DNA of 64,000 bases from Tritrichomonas musculus (taxonomy: Eukaryota; Parabasalia; Tritrichomonadida; Tritrichomonadidae). The DNA lies in NCBI GenBank assembly GCA_039105265.1, contig JAPFFF010000002.1, positions 3,906,001 through 3,970,000 of the forward strand, given 5' to 3'. The stretch's first letter is position 1; each line of letters opens with the position of its first letter. Positions 37,672-47,571 of the stretch are shown piece by piece. The translations under genes and the position numbers were made by a program. Under the pieces are notes generated by a model. The model searched no databases, was not told where the DNA came from, and was given only the letters and a program-made list of their open reading frames with translations.

Positions 37672-39858
37672 TTACATTTCTTCCATTTTGAAGATCAATG
37701 GTGAATCGCCTTTACAGACGACACTGCATTTCACTCCTTTATCCAATAAAACTTCATTTGATTTATCAAAGTCTATCACTTTATCTTCAAATACAACGAT
37801 TCCATTTCCTTCAACTCTTGTCAATTTCCTTTTAATTTCTTTTTTTGGCAAAATTCTTTTCTGTTCTTTCATCATTACGCGTGATTCTCCTTTATTCAAT
37901 TTCCTCATTTTTTCTGGAATTGATAAATTTTGGAAAGTTTGAAAACCATCTTCAGATAGTCCATATACAATATGTTCTCCACACCAAAACTTAAGAGGTT
38001 TGACAATAACCCGTTTTCTTCTTCTAAGAGCGATGGGGAGATCAGAATCGTCCATATCTTTATTGGAGCTGTTTTTGTTTTTTTGATCATTAATATCATC
38101 TTTCGGTAATTGAACCAGAGATGAAATTCGACTTTCATCTGAATCGTCGTCACTATTGATTGAAAAGTCATAACGAGCATTACTTTTTGCTTTGGATTTA
38201 TTTGGACTTGATTTGGTTGATTTTGGACTTTTTGCTTTTGTTTTTGGTGGTTGTGATTCAGGTTGTTGTTTTGTTTTTGATTTTGTTTTGGATTTGTTTT
38301 CTGGTTGAGATTTCAACGGTTGCGACTCTGATTTAACTTTTGATTTATTTTGGCTTTTTGACTTTGTTTTTGGAGAAGGTGAAGCTTTTTTTGGTTTTAA
38401 ATTATCTGTTTGAGGAGGTAATTCTTTTTCATCTTTTGATTTGCTATTTTCCTGTCTTAAAGGAGATTTGTTTTGTCTTAATTTTTTCCCATTTTTTTCT
38501 TCATATTTTTCTGTTTTTGTTTCATTTTGAATTTCTAAATCCTGAGTTTTTTTGTCTTCTTCATTGGCTAATGTGTTCATTGATTTTTTATAAAAGCGAT
38601 TTTTTTTGGCAAGTCTTTCAATTTTTTTAATATCATTATCACTATCATTACTGTCTGAACTTTCACTGCTCTTGATTAACCTTTTGGTATTGTTCTTATT
38701 ATCATAATATTTTATTTCACTTTCTTCAGTGAAAATTTCTTCCTTTTTGGTAATCACTTTGTGATTGTCATTTTCAACTTGATTACTCATTACCTGAGTA
38801 GTTTCATGTTCCTTTTCTTTGATTTCTTCTTCTTCAAGTTGAGAAAGTCTAAAATCTGAAATTTGTGGGCTTTCAACTTTTTTTCTTCTTGTAGACGTTA
38901 ATGGTGATAGTTCAGTAATTATTGTTTCTTTCTTTTTACCATTAGATGTCCTTTTTGGTGATGCAAATGCAGGTTTTGGTGTCTGCTTTTTGATTATTTG
39001 CTTTTGATTTTTGGCTGATTTCAAATTGGAATGTTCTTCAGTGATTGTTTGCATAATCTGAGATTCATCGTTTTTTGCATAATTTTCTGAAACATTCATA
39101 TCGACATCACTATCTGAGCCGGAAGGAATTGTTGCTGTTGGAAATAAATCGTTGGTTGAAGAATTATTAGTTATTATTTCAATATTATTTGATTCTGAAG
39201 AAATTTCTTGATTTTCAGGTAAACTTATTACTGTATTCTGATTGTATGTGCTGGTATCGTTTTCCTGATTTTTTTCTATTGGAACATCACTTTCGATACT
39301 TGAATAATCACTGTAACTTCCGCTTCCTTCGGCTTTTGGTTGTTTGTCACTCACATTTGATAGTGTTGGGGATAATATAAATATTGCATCATTATTACTT
39401 TCAGGTGGTGACTGTTTCGGTCTTTCAGATATTGGTGTATCTATAAAAATTATACCATCAGATGAATCAGATGAATATTCATCGGATGAAGTGTTTGATT
39501 CACTTGAAAATGATCGGCGTGGAGTATCTTCTGTTGAACTACCAACATAGATGGGAGATTTATTGAAATTAGTTGTCGGATTTTGAAAAGAATGAGGCGG
39601 TGTAGCTTGATATTCTAATATATTGCTCGTTACTGATTTAACTGGAGGAGTAATATGAGGTGGCGTTACAAATTTCACGTTTAAAGTTGATGTGCGCTTT
39701 GGTGTGATGGTTCGGGAAGGATTATTCCAAAATTCATTAATATCATCAAAATTGCTATCTAATTGAGGAATTTGGGGACTTTTGGGGAAATTATCATCTG
39801 AAAAAATTGATGAATCATCTGATGAGCTGTTTTCTGGATTTGAGTTTCCATCATTCAT
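37672..39858 (-). CDS. CENP-C: candidate CENP-C/Mif2 kinetochore protein
   Basis: This 728-residue protein has a first 610 residues that are disordered, rich in Ser, Asp, Lys and Pro, with many SP/TP sites. At residues 612-632 it has RRRKRVIVKPLKFWCGEHIVY, which fits the CENP-C motif (family form RRSxRxxxxPLxYWxxExxxY). The motif binds the nucleosome acidic patch and the CENP-A tail through its Arg and aromatic residues. About 50 residues later a strand-rich end (GNGIVVFEDKVIDFD, LDKGVKCSVVCKG, SPLIFKMEEM) is placed and patterned like a shortened Mif2 cupin dimerisation domain. The order (disordered, CENP-C motif, cupin-like end) is that of CENP-C. A role linking centromeric nucleosomes to the kinetochore is inferred. 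Confidence 0.75.
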   Translation of the reverse strand: MNDGNSNPENSSSDDSSIFSDDNFPKSPQIPQLDSNFDDINEFWNNPSRTITPKRTSTLNVKFVTPPHITPPVKSVTSNILEYQATPPHSFQNPTTNFNKSPIYVGSSTEDTPRRSFSSESNTSSDEYSSDSSDGIIFIDTPISERPKQSPPESNNDAIFILSPTLSNVSDKQPKAEGSGSYSDYSSIESDVPIEKNQENDTSTYNQNTVISLPENQEISSESNNIEIITNNSSTNDLFPTATIPSGSDSDVDMNVSENYAKNDESQIMQTITEEHSNLKSAKNQKQIIKKQTPKPAFASPKRTSNGKKKETIITELSPLTSTRRKKVESPQISDFRLSQLEEEEIKEKEHETTQVMSNQVENDNHKVITKKEEIFTEESEIKYYDNKNNTKRLIKSSESSDSNDSDNDIKKIERLAKKNRFYKKSMNTLANEEDKKTQDLEIQNETKTEKYEEKNGKKLRQNKSPLRQENSKSKDEKELPPQTDNLKPKKASPSPKTKSKSQNKSKVKSESQPLKSQPENKSKTKSKTKQQPESQPPKTKAKSPKSTKSSPNKSKAKSNARYDFSINSDDDSDESRISSLVQLPKDDINDQKNKNSSNKDMDDSDLPIALRRRKRVIVKPLKFWCGEHIVYGLSEDGFQTFQNLSIPEKMRKLNKGESRVMMKEQKRILPKKEIKRKLTRVEGNGIVVFEDKVIDFDKSNEVLLDKGVKCSVVCKGDSPLIFKMEEM

Positions 39859-40410
39859 TGATAACTTGAATAAAACAAAAATATATATGATTCAAATTTC
39901 AAACATTATTCATCAATCAAACATTCAAGAAAAATTTTATAAAACATATTTTAAATTAAAATTTTTAATGGTTTTGATTGTTTTATTTTTATTATTATTA
40001 TTATTAGCATTTTCATCTGTTCCTTATTAATATTGCACAATTTACTTATTAATAAAACAAATTCTTTGAAAGAATCAAAGCGAGATTTTTATAAGCAATA
40101 AAATTCAACATTGATAGAGATCACCAAAGATTATATCATTATTTCATTTATTTCATATCTAATTAATTCATTTTAATATTTCCTTAAAAATATCAATAAA
40201 TGAATAAAGATTGTAATAGCATTATAAGCCCATTAAAAAATGTATAGATAAAACTTTTAAATAAGGTCAATAATTATTAAAGTAAAAATTTGATATTTAA
40301 TAATATGATAATAAATAGTTTTGGATTAAATATATGATGTTCTGTATTGGACAAGCACAAAATTGCTGGCAATTTAATATAATTGAATTTAAAAAAAATT
40401 GAAATTGAAG
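39859..40410. other. intergenic stretch
   Basis: AT-rich, with a TTA/ATT trinucleotide run near 39985-40005. It holds the upstream region of the CENP-C candidate and the 3' end of the next gene. Nothing else is visible. Confidence 0.6.
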
Positions 40411-41493
40411 TTAAAGCATTATATCCCTATGGTCGTCCAACTCTTCATCATCATTTTCCTCTGAATCACTATTTTTCTTATCACTATTGCTATCTTCATC
40501 ATCATCACTGTCACTATCACTGTCGCTATCGCTGTCGCTTTCGTTACTATTGCTATTTTTATCAGAGTCTGAAGCGTCTTGCGTTTGAGTATCAGAAAAT
40601 TGAGAATCTGCCATAATTCTTTTTGATTCAATTTCTAAATTGTATTCAGAAATAAGATTAAAAACATTAAAATCTTTAGATTCAGCTTCTTCCCTGATTT
40701 TTTTAACCTGTTCGGGAGATAGTGAATCAATTGATGATTGTAATACTCCATAGTTCAATAATTCAGTATTAACATTATGAGGTAATAAATCTGGATTGTC
40801 AGCAATATCGTTTAAAATATTCCTGTCCGCTTTCAATAACTTAGAATCTTCAAAATTTGGCGGTACTTGAATTGCAGGAGCTTCGGGGGGCTGATATTCA
40901 GGTGGAACGTCTTTCTTGGGAATGGTTTCAGTGATAAGAGTTTTTGGAAGGTATCTGAACTGATCTTTGAAATATTTTTGTACATAATTATCAGGATTAA
41001 GTAAATTACTCATATTTGGTGTTACCCTTTGTCGTTTCCTTGTTTTCTTGAATTCTTTAACATCAATTTCTGCAGATGTATCATTTTCTTCCTCCTCTTC
41101 TACAGCTTTATCTTGACCAGATTCTTTTTGTTGATACTCGCTTAATGATGCGTTTGTAAAAGCTGGTCTACCGCCCGATCGGCAATTGTAATATGTAGTA
41201 TAGCCCATAATTTTGAAAAAAAAAGAATCTGATGAATTTACTGATGATTCACGTAGCATTGCAGAAAGTTGCCAATGAGGAAGTGCATTTATAACAGCCG
41301 GTTGAAACTTCCGATTGATGAGCTCTTTTCGAAGTAATTCAATTGGTAAATTCATAAGGTCATTAATACCTTCTTGAACTTCAAACTCGGAATTTGATTC
41401 TGATTCTGATTCCGATTCCGATTCTGATTCTGGTTCTGACTCAGAATACAATGGTGTGGCTTTTGTCTTTTTGGTACTTGAACGAGTATTCAT
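40411..41493 (-). CDS. unknown acidic nuclear-type protein
   Basis: This 360-residue protein is not recognised. A basic N-terminus (NTRSSTKKTK) precedes a Ser/Glu repeat. Residues about 45-80 (LMNLPIELLRKELINRKFQPAVINALPHWQLSAMLRE) resemble in pattern a SAP-like or TAF1-type short helical motif. A KKTRKRQR stretch near 150 could be a nuclear import signal. The C-terminus is an Asp/Ser repeat of about 50 residues, a typical casein kinase 2 target and histone-binding type tail. The nuclear role is inferred from composition only. Confidence 0.6.
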   Translation of the reverse strand: MNTRSSTKKTKATPLYSESEPESESESESESESNSEFEVQEGINDLMNLPIELLRKELINRKFQPAVINALPHWQLSAMLRESSVNSSDSFFFKIMGYTTYYNCRSGGRPAFTNASLSEYQQKESGQDKAVEEEEENDTSAEIDVKEFKKTRKRQRVTPNMSNLLNPDNYVQKYFKDQFRYLPKTLITETIPKKDVPPEYQPPEAPAIQVPPNFEDSKLLKADRNILNDIADNPDLLPHNVNTELLNYGVLQSSIDSLSPEQVKKIREEAESKDFNVFNLISEYNLEIESKRIMADSQFSDTQTQDASDSDKNSNSNESDSDSDSDSDSDDDEDSNSDKKNSDSEENDDEELDDHRDIML

Positions 41494-42323
41494 AGAATCC
41501 TTACTTATAAATAAGTGAATAAAAGAATTCTTAGCATTACGATAGAATTAGGCAAAAAAAAAAATAATTCGTCGCCTTAATATTTTTTTTAAAAAAAAAT
41601 GATATAAGTATGATAAACCAAGAAAATATCGTTTATTCCGATTAATATGGAAAGAATCCATTCATAATTGTCAATGAAAAATTGAATGCAATTGTTTCAA
41701 CATATTCGAAAAAGGTTCGAAATGAAGCAGTAATTATTAATAATTAAAAGAGTAGAGTCGAGATCATTTGTTCGAATTTTGTTCCTTTTTGCTTTTGCAA
41801 TGATTTTTTGATTGCTGTTGCATTTATAATAATGTTACCATTTTCTTCATATGGTATAATCGAAGATCAACAAGATCATAGTATTTCAAGGGTGGGATAA
41901 TCTGAACAACTTATGCCATTTTTACAATCATATCCATTAGATTGAAGAATTAGGATTATTACAGCTGTCGAAGGAATGTGGAGGTATAGAATGGACATAT
42001 ATAATATATACTTAAAAGTGAAGATTGAAACTACATTTTCAAATTAATCAGATTTGGTATTAATCGATGTATTACTAATAAAAGCATCTTTTACAGCTGA
42101 ATACTTTTATAGAAATAAAATTTTAATCTTAATTAACGAAAAAGAATTATTAATTATTATTTTCTTGAAGGAATTCATATTTTCAAAATTCTTATTCCTT
42201 CATCAATTAGATCAAATATTTCAGTAGGATATCCCAAAATAAATTTTGAAGGTTTAGAAGTAAAAGGTAACTTTTTATTACCAAATTCATATCATCTTTT
42301 ATCTTTAGATATGTATATTTTTA
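41494..42323. other. gene-free stretch with possible decayed coding blocks
   Basis: There is no intact frame. Readable peptide blocks near 41790-42030 (for example LMPFLQSYPLD, ITAVEGMWRYRMDIYNIYLKV) suggest an old, unassigned coding relic on the plus strand. The family cannot be named. Confidence 0.35.
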
Positions 42324-42530
42324 AGGGACCACTATCATATTTTTTTGTAAACATTTCAATATTGAAAAAACTCATAGAAAATAAAATTCAATGGTTATTT
42401 CAGAAAAAGTTTAAAACTTTAAAATTTCACCATTCCGATCATTTTTTTAAAATTTTTACATCCTCTCAACTTTTGATAGATTTGAAAACCCGCAAAATTT
42501 CGAAAATTTTAATTCAATTTTTTTGAAAGG
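42324..42530. mobile_element. one end of an AGGGACCACTATCA-family MITE
   Basis: TA at 42322-42323 is followed by AGGGACCACTATCA and about 155 bp of sequence matching the right half of the element at 14004-14335 in reverse. The match then fades and no second end is found before the Polinton relic begins. It is either a longer relative or a copy cut by the neighbouring element. Confidence 0.65.
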
Positions 42531-42639
42531 ATTTTAATCGTACATGACTGTTGTCAGCAATTTTTTAATAAGGCTCTATCTTGACGATTTTTCACTTTAT
42601 TGCCCAGCTTCAGCGATGAATATACTTGTTTAATAAACT

Positions 42640-42801
42640 TACTTGTTGCTCCAAATTGATCAACTCAGCCAACGACTTGATGAAGTTCTTAACAGGGTTA
42701 ACCAGCTATCTTTAAAACTCGATTCTGTCATTGATGACCTTGCAAAGATGAAGGTAAACGTTGATGATATAAACAGCAGCCTTGATAACCTTCTTTAATA
42801 A
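42640..42801 (+). pseudogene. Polinton part: coiled-coil C-terminal fragment
   Basis: Readable as a short heptad-patterned segment (LDEVLNRVNQLSLKLDSVIDD) ending at a stop. Similar coiled-coil ends belong to fibre-like proteins of such elements, but this fragment is too short to name. Confidence 0.45.
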
Positions 42802-42840
42802 ACAACATCTTCTACTTATTTCTTTTATTTGATTTTTAAA

Positions 42841-44386
42841 TGACAAGTAATGTAGGTACACAAACAAAACCCAACAATAAAATACAACTATTACAAGGTA
42901 CTATTAAATTTGACCTAAACTAGTTGATAGAGATGTTGCAAGATTAACAAGAGGTTTGGGTCAAAGTATATGGAAGTTCTCTAATAATCAAATAAATCTA
43001 CAAAAATTATATGAGACATATTTAAATACTAGTATAGCTTTTAAAGACGTACTTGAATTTGCTAATAGACTCAAGAGAGAGAGACCAAAAGCAAAATTTA
43101 CAGGTTGTGTGTTTGCGATTAAGAAAAATCAAGATAATAAAGATGAACATGGGCATTACATAACAGTATTAAAGCCATATCAATATACTCTCCAGGAATC
43201 AATAACAGGTGTATTAACAGAGATAAAATTACATTATGATATTATCAACATAAGGATATCTCGAATGAAGACTGAGGAGGAAAAACAAGCAGCTAAAGAA
43301 CTGAGAGAGAAGATGAAAGAAAGAACATTGAAAAATGATAAGAAAGAATATAAAACTAGAGGTATTCAAACAGATGATATACCAGAATTGGCTCCATTAT
43401 CCAGACCTCCAACTATAAATCGAAATGATTATCATCTTAACCTTAGGAAAATCGGTAGGAACCGACCCACAAATGTAGAGCCACCAACAAGGGATCTAAA
43501 TCAAAACAGAATTCAACGTTTACTTCAAAGTAGTACAAATTTAGATGATGATAGACCTAAGAAAAAATCAAAACGACCTCGTTCACCTTCACCTCTACCT
43601 CCTCCTCCTCATTCACCTTCACCTCCACCACCTCCTCCTCCTTCATCACCACCTCCACAGTTTCCATCATCACATACCTCTCGAGGTACTAGTCCTCCTC
43701 CAAGACAACCCCGTATAACACCACTGAAGACAGGAGAGTATACAGTAGACCAAAGACATCATAAGATTCATGATTGGAGGAGTTTAGTCAATGATGAAAA
43801 TATAGAAGAAGATGTTATTGATGACTACTTGAAACTTCATTATGACAAAGGAAAGAGATTGAATAAACAACCTGGTCAAAATGAGGCAGAGTTTGATAAA
43901 AAGAAAATATTAGTTTTACCTACTGCATTTTATGCCCTCCTTTATATAGCATTAGAGACTAATGATAATGAAAAATTACAAGAACTGATGAAAAGTCCTA
44001 TCTCAGGTAAAAAGTCATTTTCAAATTTCGATAAAGTATATGTCCCCATTTGCTCAGATGGAGAACATTGGGTTTTATGTGTTGTTCGATATTCAAAGAA
44101 AATAATCGAATGCTATGACTCTGAGAATAAGTCAATGGAACCAGAGGTAAAGACACTTAATAAGTATATCGATATTTCAGCAACAGGTAAGTTAAAAGCA
44201 AAATATTATGATGTGCCTAGTAAAAATAATAACAAGGATTGTGGAGTGTTTCTAATGGAAGCTGTTCGTACCTTTTTGCATGAAGGAAATGGTAAGTTTA
44301 GACAACGCGATATACCAGATATTAGAAAGAGGATACTTCGAGAACTTCAAAACAATGAATTAGAAACAGGTGTTGCATATAAATAA
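42841..44386 (+). pseudogene. Polinton part: adenain/Ulp1-type cysteine protease
   Basis: The N-terminal half is charged, then Pro-rich (about 43590-43720). The C-terminal domain has the Ulp1/adenain layout: the His-Trp pair in SDGEHWVLCVV, the acidic residue in IECYDSENK, and the catalytic Cys in NNNKDCGVFLMEAV. In Polintons and adenoviruses this protease matures capsid proteins. It is part of a fossil element. Confidence 0.75.
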
Positions 44387-44407
44387 AGGCTTTTTATTCA
44401 ACTCGAA

Positions 44408-45409
44408 ATGGAATTACCACCAAGTGTTAACACTCTATATCCTAATCGAGATAATATAGTTAATGATGGTAATACACCTCTTCCAATCGAAACAGCCTAC
44501 TTCCTCGAAGATGCTCAACATGATAGAGCTAAGTTTAATAGATATTGGTTTAATTTCCCACCTGAATGGTCAACTGCAAACAAAGGGGAATCTATTGTTG
44601 GCGTTTGTTCAGCACATATCATTAAGAGAAGACGCAAAATGGAAGTAGAGATTGAAATATATAAGATACATAAGAAAACATATGAGTTTGTTTGTGGTGG
44701 AACATGGAATGATGGAACACTAAAAGAAGACTATGTAACTGGTACGAATCATGATTATGGGTGCTTCAAAGTCATTGATTGGGTGTCAGTCGATGGAGAT
44801 TTACGTGGATTTTTTGATGTAGTTAATCGTGCATTCAAGTCATACATTAAAACTTCAACATTAGACAAATTTGTTCAAAATGATGATGATATACAGGATA
44901 GAGATATACAAACAGATGGATACTATGATAAAAATGGTTTTCATGAAATCATTTATACAGAAAGGAATAAAGCAGGGAATCAAAAATACTTCTATACCAA
45001 TAGTAAGAATGAACGAGATTGGGAGTATACCGCACCATATATGAACTTTTTTCAACTTAAATCCTGGAATGATGACTTTGCAGATGTGTTTAATATAGGT
45101 AATGGAATATTTCAAAATAAACCAGAAAAATATCAAACATGGAACAAGGAATTAATATTTGATAATATATGGGACAGACAATCATGCAAAATATATTCAT
45201 CGATTGGTGAACAAGCATTACATAACTATATTGGAGATAGTGATGTTGAATATAGTCCTATTAAGTACTTCAAGTTAAACTCAATGGACCAAAGGTTTTG
45301 GATAGACTTCTATAGTGATGCTCATTATAATTGTCCAACCAAACTACCTCCAAATGATTCATTTGTTATCGAAATGCAATTCCTTCAATACGATAAGATG
45401 TTTATTTAA
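44408..45409 (+). CDS. Polinton part: conserved protein of unknown function
   Basis: 333 residues, not recognised outside these elements. The middle carries the marker RDIQTDGYYDKNG and the C-terminus YSPIKYFKLNSMDQRFWIDF. Two decayed relatives of it occur in the relic at 3.7-6.1 kb, directly before an integrase as here. It may be a structural protein, by position only. Confidence 0.6.
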   Translation: MELPPSVNTLYPNRDNIVNDGNTPLPIETAYFLEDAQHDRAKFNRYWFNFPPEWSTANKGESIVGVCSAHIIKRRRKMEVEIEIYKIHKKTYEFVCGGTWNDGTLKEDYVTGTNHDYGCFKVIDWVSVDGDLRGFFDVVNRAFKSYIKTSTLDKFVQNDDDIQDRDIQTDGYYDKNGFHEIIYTERNKAGNQKYFYTNSKNERDWEYTAPYMNFFQLKSWNDDFADVFNIGNGIFQNKPEKYQTWNKELIFDNIWDRQSCKIYSSIGEQALHNYIGDSDVEYSPIKYFKLNSMDQRFWIDFYSDAHYNCPTKLPPNDSFVIEMQFLQYDKMFI

Positions 45410-45415
45410 AAATAA

Positions 45416-45889
45416 ATGAGTAAAGAAGAACCAAGCCCATATGAACAATTATACAACAAAGCTAAATGGAAGACCTTGGACAAATACATTAGCATGGCAA
45501 AACAAGAGAATCTAAATGAAGACGAAGCAAAGAAATTCTTTGATGAAAGAGTAGTACATGATAAGAGAGTACCTAAAGCACAATATACACCTATTGTATC
45601 CAAACATCCTCATGGTTATCAAATGGATACCTTTATTAATAATAAAGAGGCAGGTGGGTTGAATTATCTAATGTTCATCAATATCAACACCAGAAAAGCA
45701 TATGCATATCCTATGAAAGGTAAAGGAGCAAGAGAAGTATTAACAGCACTTCATAAATTTGTTAATGATGTACCTCATGTATATTCGATAACAAGTGATG
45801 AGGATGCAGCATATTTATCATCAACAGTCTTAGACTTCATGAGAGAGAAGAACATTAAATACCGAACAACTACTGAGAATAACACTTAA
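45416..45889 (+). pseudogene. Polinton part: integrase, partial
   Basis: This is a retroviral-type integrase region. An N-terminal helical head precedes HKRVPKAQYTPIV-like sequence, the core strand WQMDTF-like YQMDTFINNKEAGG with its first Asp, and ITSDEDAAYLSSTVLDFM around the second Asp. It corresponds to the integrase at 6117-6710. Partial and part of a fossil. Confidence 0.7.
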
Positions 45890-45935
45890 TAAACAGATAC
45901 AATCAAGAATCAATTATGTAAAGGAAAGAGAATTA

Positions 45936-46463
45936 ATGAGTTATCTTAAAAGACCTCTTCGAATAAAGATAAAGTATTATGCTATTGTCAAATATGTATT
46001 ATCTCGAATGAAAGAGACCAATGACGAAATGAGGAGGCTCATTGAGAAGCATCATTTAAATGAGCTCAATGATAAAATTATATATATAGCCAATAAGTTA
46101 GTCAAGTATGAAACATCATCATATCCATATAACACATTATTGATACTAGATGATTGTGCAGGTAGTGATTTATTAAAGAATGGTAATAGTGAATTTATCA
46201 AGTTGTTAACCAAGACAAGACACTATAATTTAACATGTATCATGGCTATCCAAACTATTCGATTTGTTCATATGAATGCTAAAAGGTTAGCAACAGATAT
46301 CATATGCTATACAGGATATAGTGAGGAAGATTTTACTAGCTTGTTGCAACAAACTAATAACTCATTAAATACTAAGAAGACAGTAGCTGAATACTTACAA
46401 CATAAAGAACCACATGAGAAGTTCGTAATGAATATTTCTGCTAATAAGTATTATTTCGAATAA
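45936..46463 (+). pseudogene. Polinton part: FtsK/HerA-type packaging ATPase, partial
   Basis: The readable portion has the Walker B-type strand LLILDDCAG, then LLTKTRHYNLTCIMAIQTIRF, which is typical of the A32/HerA-FtsK genome-packaging ATPases of Polintons and large DNA viruses. Only part of the protein is present. Confidence 0.65.
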
Positions 46464-46480
46464 TTTTTTATTTTTTAAAA

Positions 46481-46936
46481 ATGGGAATTGAACGTCATTC
46501 AGTAGAAGATTATTGGGAGCCAAATTATTCCAAAAAGCAACAATTTTCTCCATGGCAAGAGATAATAAAAGGAGGAGTAGGACTAGGTGGTAAGTTATTA
46601 ATGGGAGCAGCAGATAGTTTTACTGGAGGTCTTGCAAGTAAACTATTGGATGCTTCAGCAGGTGGACTAACCAAGCATGCTGGTGTTATTGGTTCAGTTG
46701 CGAGAGGTCTTGGTGAAAGCTACTTGAGCGATAATACAAGAAATAGATTATCAAACATAGCTGACACAGCATTACAATATGTCCCAGATGGAAAAGTGAA
46801 AACTGCCTTATCATCAATTAATAAATCTGCAAAAGGTGAATCAGTTGGAGCACCTCTTGAAAAGCCAACATTTTCGTCTAGATCATTACAAGAGAGTGAA
46901 TTTACTACCAACAATCGGGCGAGAACCTACATCTAA
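46481..46936 (+). CDS. Polinton part: small Gly/Ala-rich protein
   Basis: 151 residues with a Gly-rich amphipathic centre (GGVGLGGKLLMGAADSFTGGL) and a polar C-terminus. Its position between the ATPase and the capsid gene, and its composition, would fit a minor capsid or membrane-active protein. The identity is not proven. Confidence 0.5.
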   Translation: MGIERHSVEDYWEPNYSKKQQFSPWQEIIKGGVGLGGKLLMGAADSFTGGLASKLLDASAGGLTKHAGVIGSVARGLGESYLSDNTRNRLSNIADTALQYVPDGKVKTALSSINKSAKGESVGAPLEKPTFSSRSLQESEFTTNNRARTYI

Positions 46937-46983
46937 TGAAAACTCGAAAAAACTATATTTATGGACTTTTTTGTTTATTTTAA

Positions 46984-47533
46984 ATGTCAAAACATCTAAC
47001 AGGTTCTAAGAGACTTGCAGTTATTCATAAATGGTTGAATGGAAGGGATGACCTAGATTGGGAAGTTTTACCAACAAAAACCAAAGACAAATATAGTGTA
47101 AAATAGCGAAAAACTCCAATAACTCGAGAATATCAAGAAAACTCAGAAAGTGAAAATAACGAAGATACAAGAAAACTCAGACAGTGAAGACCATGAGGAA
47201 CTTGAAGAAAAGCCAAGAAAGTCATTAAGTTCGAAAGCTGCACGAAACCCTGCAAAACCTCGAAAAACTCAACAAAGCCAAGTTTGTGACCCTACTGTGA
47301 ATGAGGAAATACTAAAACAGCTAAAATCACTAGGTGAAGAAATGAAGATAAGTCGAGAGAAGAAAGAACAGAGACGTATGATAAAGGAGGTTGTTGATAA
47401 AAGGAGGAGTAAACCAAGACAACAAAATATTCCTGAAGAACCGCCACAACAATATGAAGAAGAACAACAACCTCAATATATACCTATGAGACCTATTGGT
47501 AGGAGAAATCGCATATTTGAAGATATGATGTAA
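46984..47533 (+). pseudogene. Polinton part: charged protein before the capsid gene
   Basis: A short start block (MSKHLTGSKRLAVIHKWLNG) is followed by a Glu/Lys/Gln-rich, probably disordered part ending just before the capsid gene. The family is unknown. Broken. Confidence 0.45.
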
Positions 47534-47571
47534 ATTTTTTTCCATCTAAAATATTCAACAAGGAATCCTAT

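Noticed and set aside
41760-41800. GTTCGAATT word resembling a tRNA T-loop
   Set aside because: No matching acceptor, D or anticodon stems can be formed nearby.
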